From Frankiaceae bacterium (GTDB taxonomy: Bacteria; Actinomycetota; Actinomycetes; JADGOU01): a DNA stretch of 12,811 bases. The DNA lies in assembly GCA_017882835.1 (NCBI GenBank), contig JADGOU010000052.1, positions 1-12,811 on the forward strand, read 5' to 3'. Every line of letters begins with the position of its first letter. Position 1 is the first letter of the stretch. The notes beneath the pieces are model-generated. The model saw only the letters and a program-made list of their open reading frames with translations. It had not been told where the DNA came from and ran no database searches. Positions 12,489 through 12,811 of this stretch are shown here, piece by piece. The position numbers were made by a program, and so were the translations under genes.

Positions 12489-12811
12489 TTCCCGAGGGGG
12501 GCTGGCCTGTCAAGGGGGGTCGGCGGGGCTGTCTGGTACGACGTGGGCACCGACGGGCCGCCTGACAAAGGAACCGCCTGGACGGTCAACTCGAGCCCAG
12601 GTGGGCCGCCTGCCTATGAAGACTGCAAGCGCGACAACCGCCCCCACGCTGGCCTTGACGGGCTCGGGCGCGCGCCACGGCGCCTGTCCCTTGTCGTTGC
12701 CCCACCCGATTAGGGTGCGGCTCTTCTGGAGTGACGGTCGGAGCTTGATCCAAAGCTGTGGCTGACCTCGGCGGCCATGCCTCTGGGCGCCGTCTCAAGC
12801 CGACTCTGCCC
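12489..12811. other. 323-bp terminal stretch without a supported gene
   Basis: Three G-runs (12496-12501, 12514-12519, 12525-12528) follow the GMC stop codon. GGGCCGCCTG is repeated at 12555-12564 and 12603-12612. The frame of the GMC gene stays open after its stop, up to a TAG at 12711-12713, and around 12531-12641 its translation has mixed composition (Trp, Tyr, Asp, Asn, Lys) rather than the Arg/Pro/Ala-rich look of a shadow frame. It has no ATG; GTG 12543 lacks a Shine-Dalgarno. A decayed gene fragment is possible. No tRNA or known RNA was recognised. The next gene presumably starts beyond the window. Confidence 0.5.
12700..12720 (+). terminator. Weak hairpin downstream of the GMC gene
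   Basis: CACCC (12703-12707) and GGGTG (12713-12717) pair around GATTA, with two more G-C pairs beyond one mismatch, followed by CTCTTCTGG. It lies about 210 nt after the GMC stop codon and could be a terminator for that operon, but it is short and lacks a U-tract. Confidence 0.3.

Noticed and set aside
11264..12565. 433-codon plus-strand open frame inside the GMC gene
   Set aside because: Arg/Ala/His-rich frame-shifted shadow of the GMC gene.
12555..12612. Pair of GGGCCGCCTG repeats as a CRISPR or att-site signal
   Set aside because: Only two 10-bp copies 48 bp apart with no array, integrase or tRNA nearby.
12616..12765. 49-codon plus-strand frame from ATG 12616
   Set aside because: Only a distant AGGTGG as ribosome site and no recognisable feature; overlaps another equally weak frame.
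12586..12798. 70-codon minus-strand open frame in the terminal stretch
   Set aside because: Arg/Pro/Gln-rich, no ribosome site, no recognised motif.

Overview
The window is very GC-rich, compact actinobacterial chromosome. It carries a WhiB-family Fe-S regulator, a BldM-type response regulator, DUF5319, paired guaB and guaB3, and a ChoD-type GMC oxidoreductase. From recalled family knowledge, the layout combines two known neighbourhoods: Streptomyces (whiD, bldM, guaB, guaB3) and Mycobacterium (whiB3, an Rv3415c-like protein, sigD, Rv3413c, the Rv3412/DUF5319 gene, guaB2, guaB3, choD). The genus cannot be fixed from sequence alone, but a developmentally complex or BldM-bearing actinobacterium is likely. 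No tRNA, rRNA, CRISPR, transposase or prophage gene was seen.

Region 1 (1-4322) is regulatory. whiD/whiB3 lies on the minus strand and is divergent from a MerR-type regulator with a cobalamin-binding-like C-terminus that keeps the CarH photoreceptor signature W-x9-E-H. The shared intergenic region has a two-copy, 25-bp-period direct repeat lying over the best predicted whiD promoter. The MerR gene is coupled by a GTGA overlap to a helical-repeat (TPR-like) protein. After a 132-bp gap with two hairpins comes a histidine-kinase-like protein that keeps its phospho-acceptor His but has lost the ATP-binding motifs. It is coupled, again by GTGA, to bldM. The likely theme is signal-controlled transcription of development, with possible cobalamin or light input and a pseudokinase next to BldM.

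Region 2 (4358-7543) is DUF5319 (minus) divergent from guaB, followed 13 bp later by guaB3. guaB makes IMP dehydrogenase, the committed step of GMP synthesis. guaB3 is the CBS-less paralogue with a displaced active-site-loop cysteine.

Region 3 (7582-12488) is metabolic. An AlaC-type aminotransferase (minus) is divergent from a two-gene operon of a GabD2-type succinate-semialdehyde dehydrogenase and a GMC flavin oxidoreductase with a four-cysteine cluster motif.

Region 4 (12489-12811) is 323 bp with no gene I can support. It has G-runs after the GMC stop codon, a short direct repeat and a weak hairpin.

The observations most worth following are the CarH-like regulator with the repeat over the whiD promoter, and the pseudokinase coupled to BldM.
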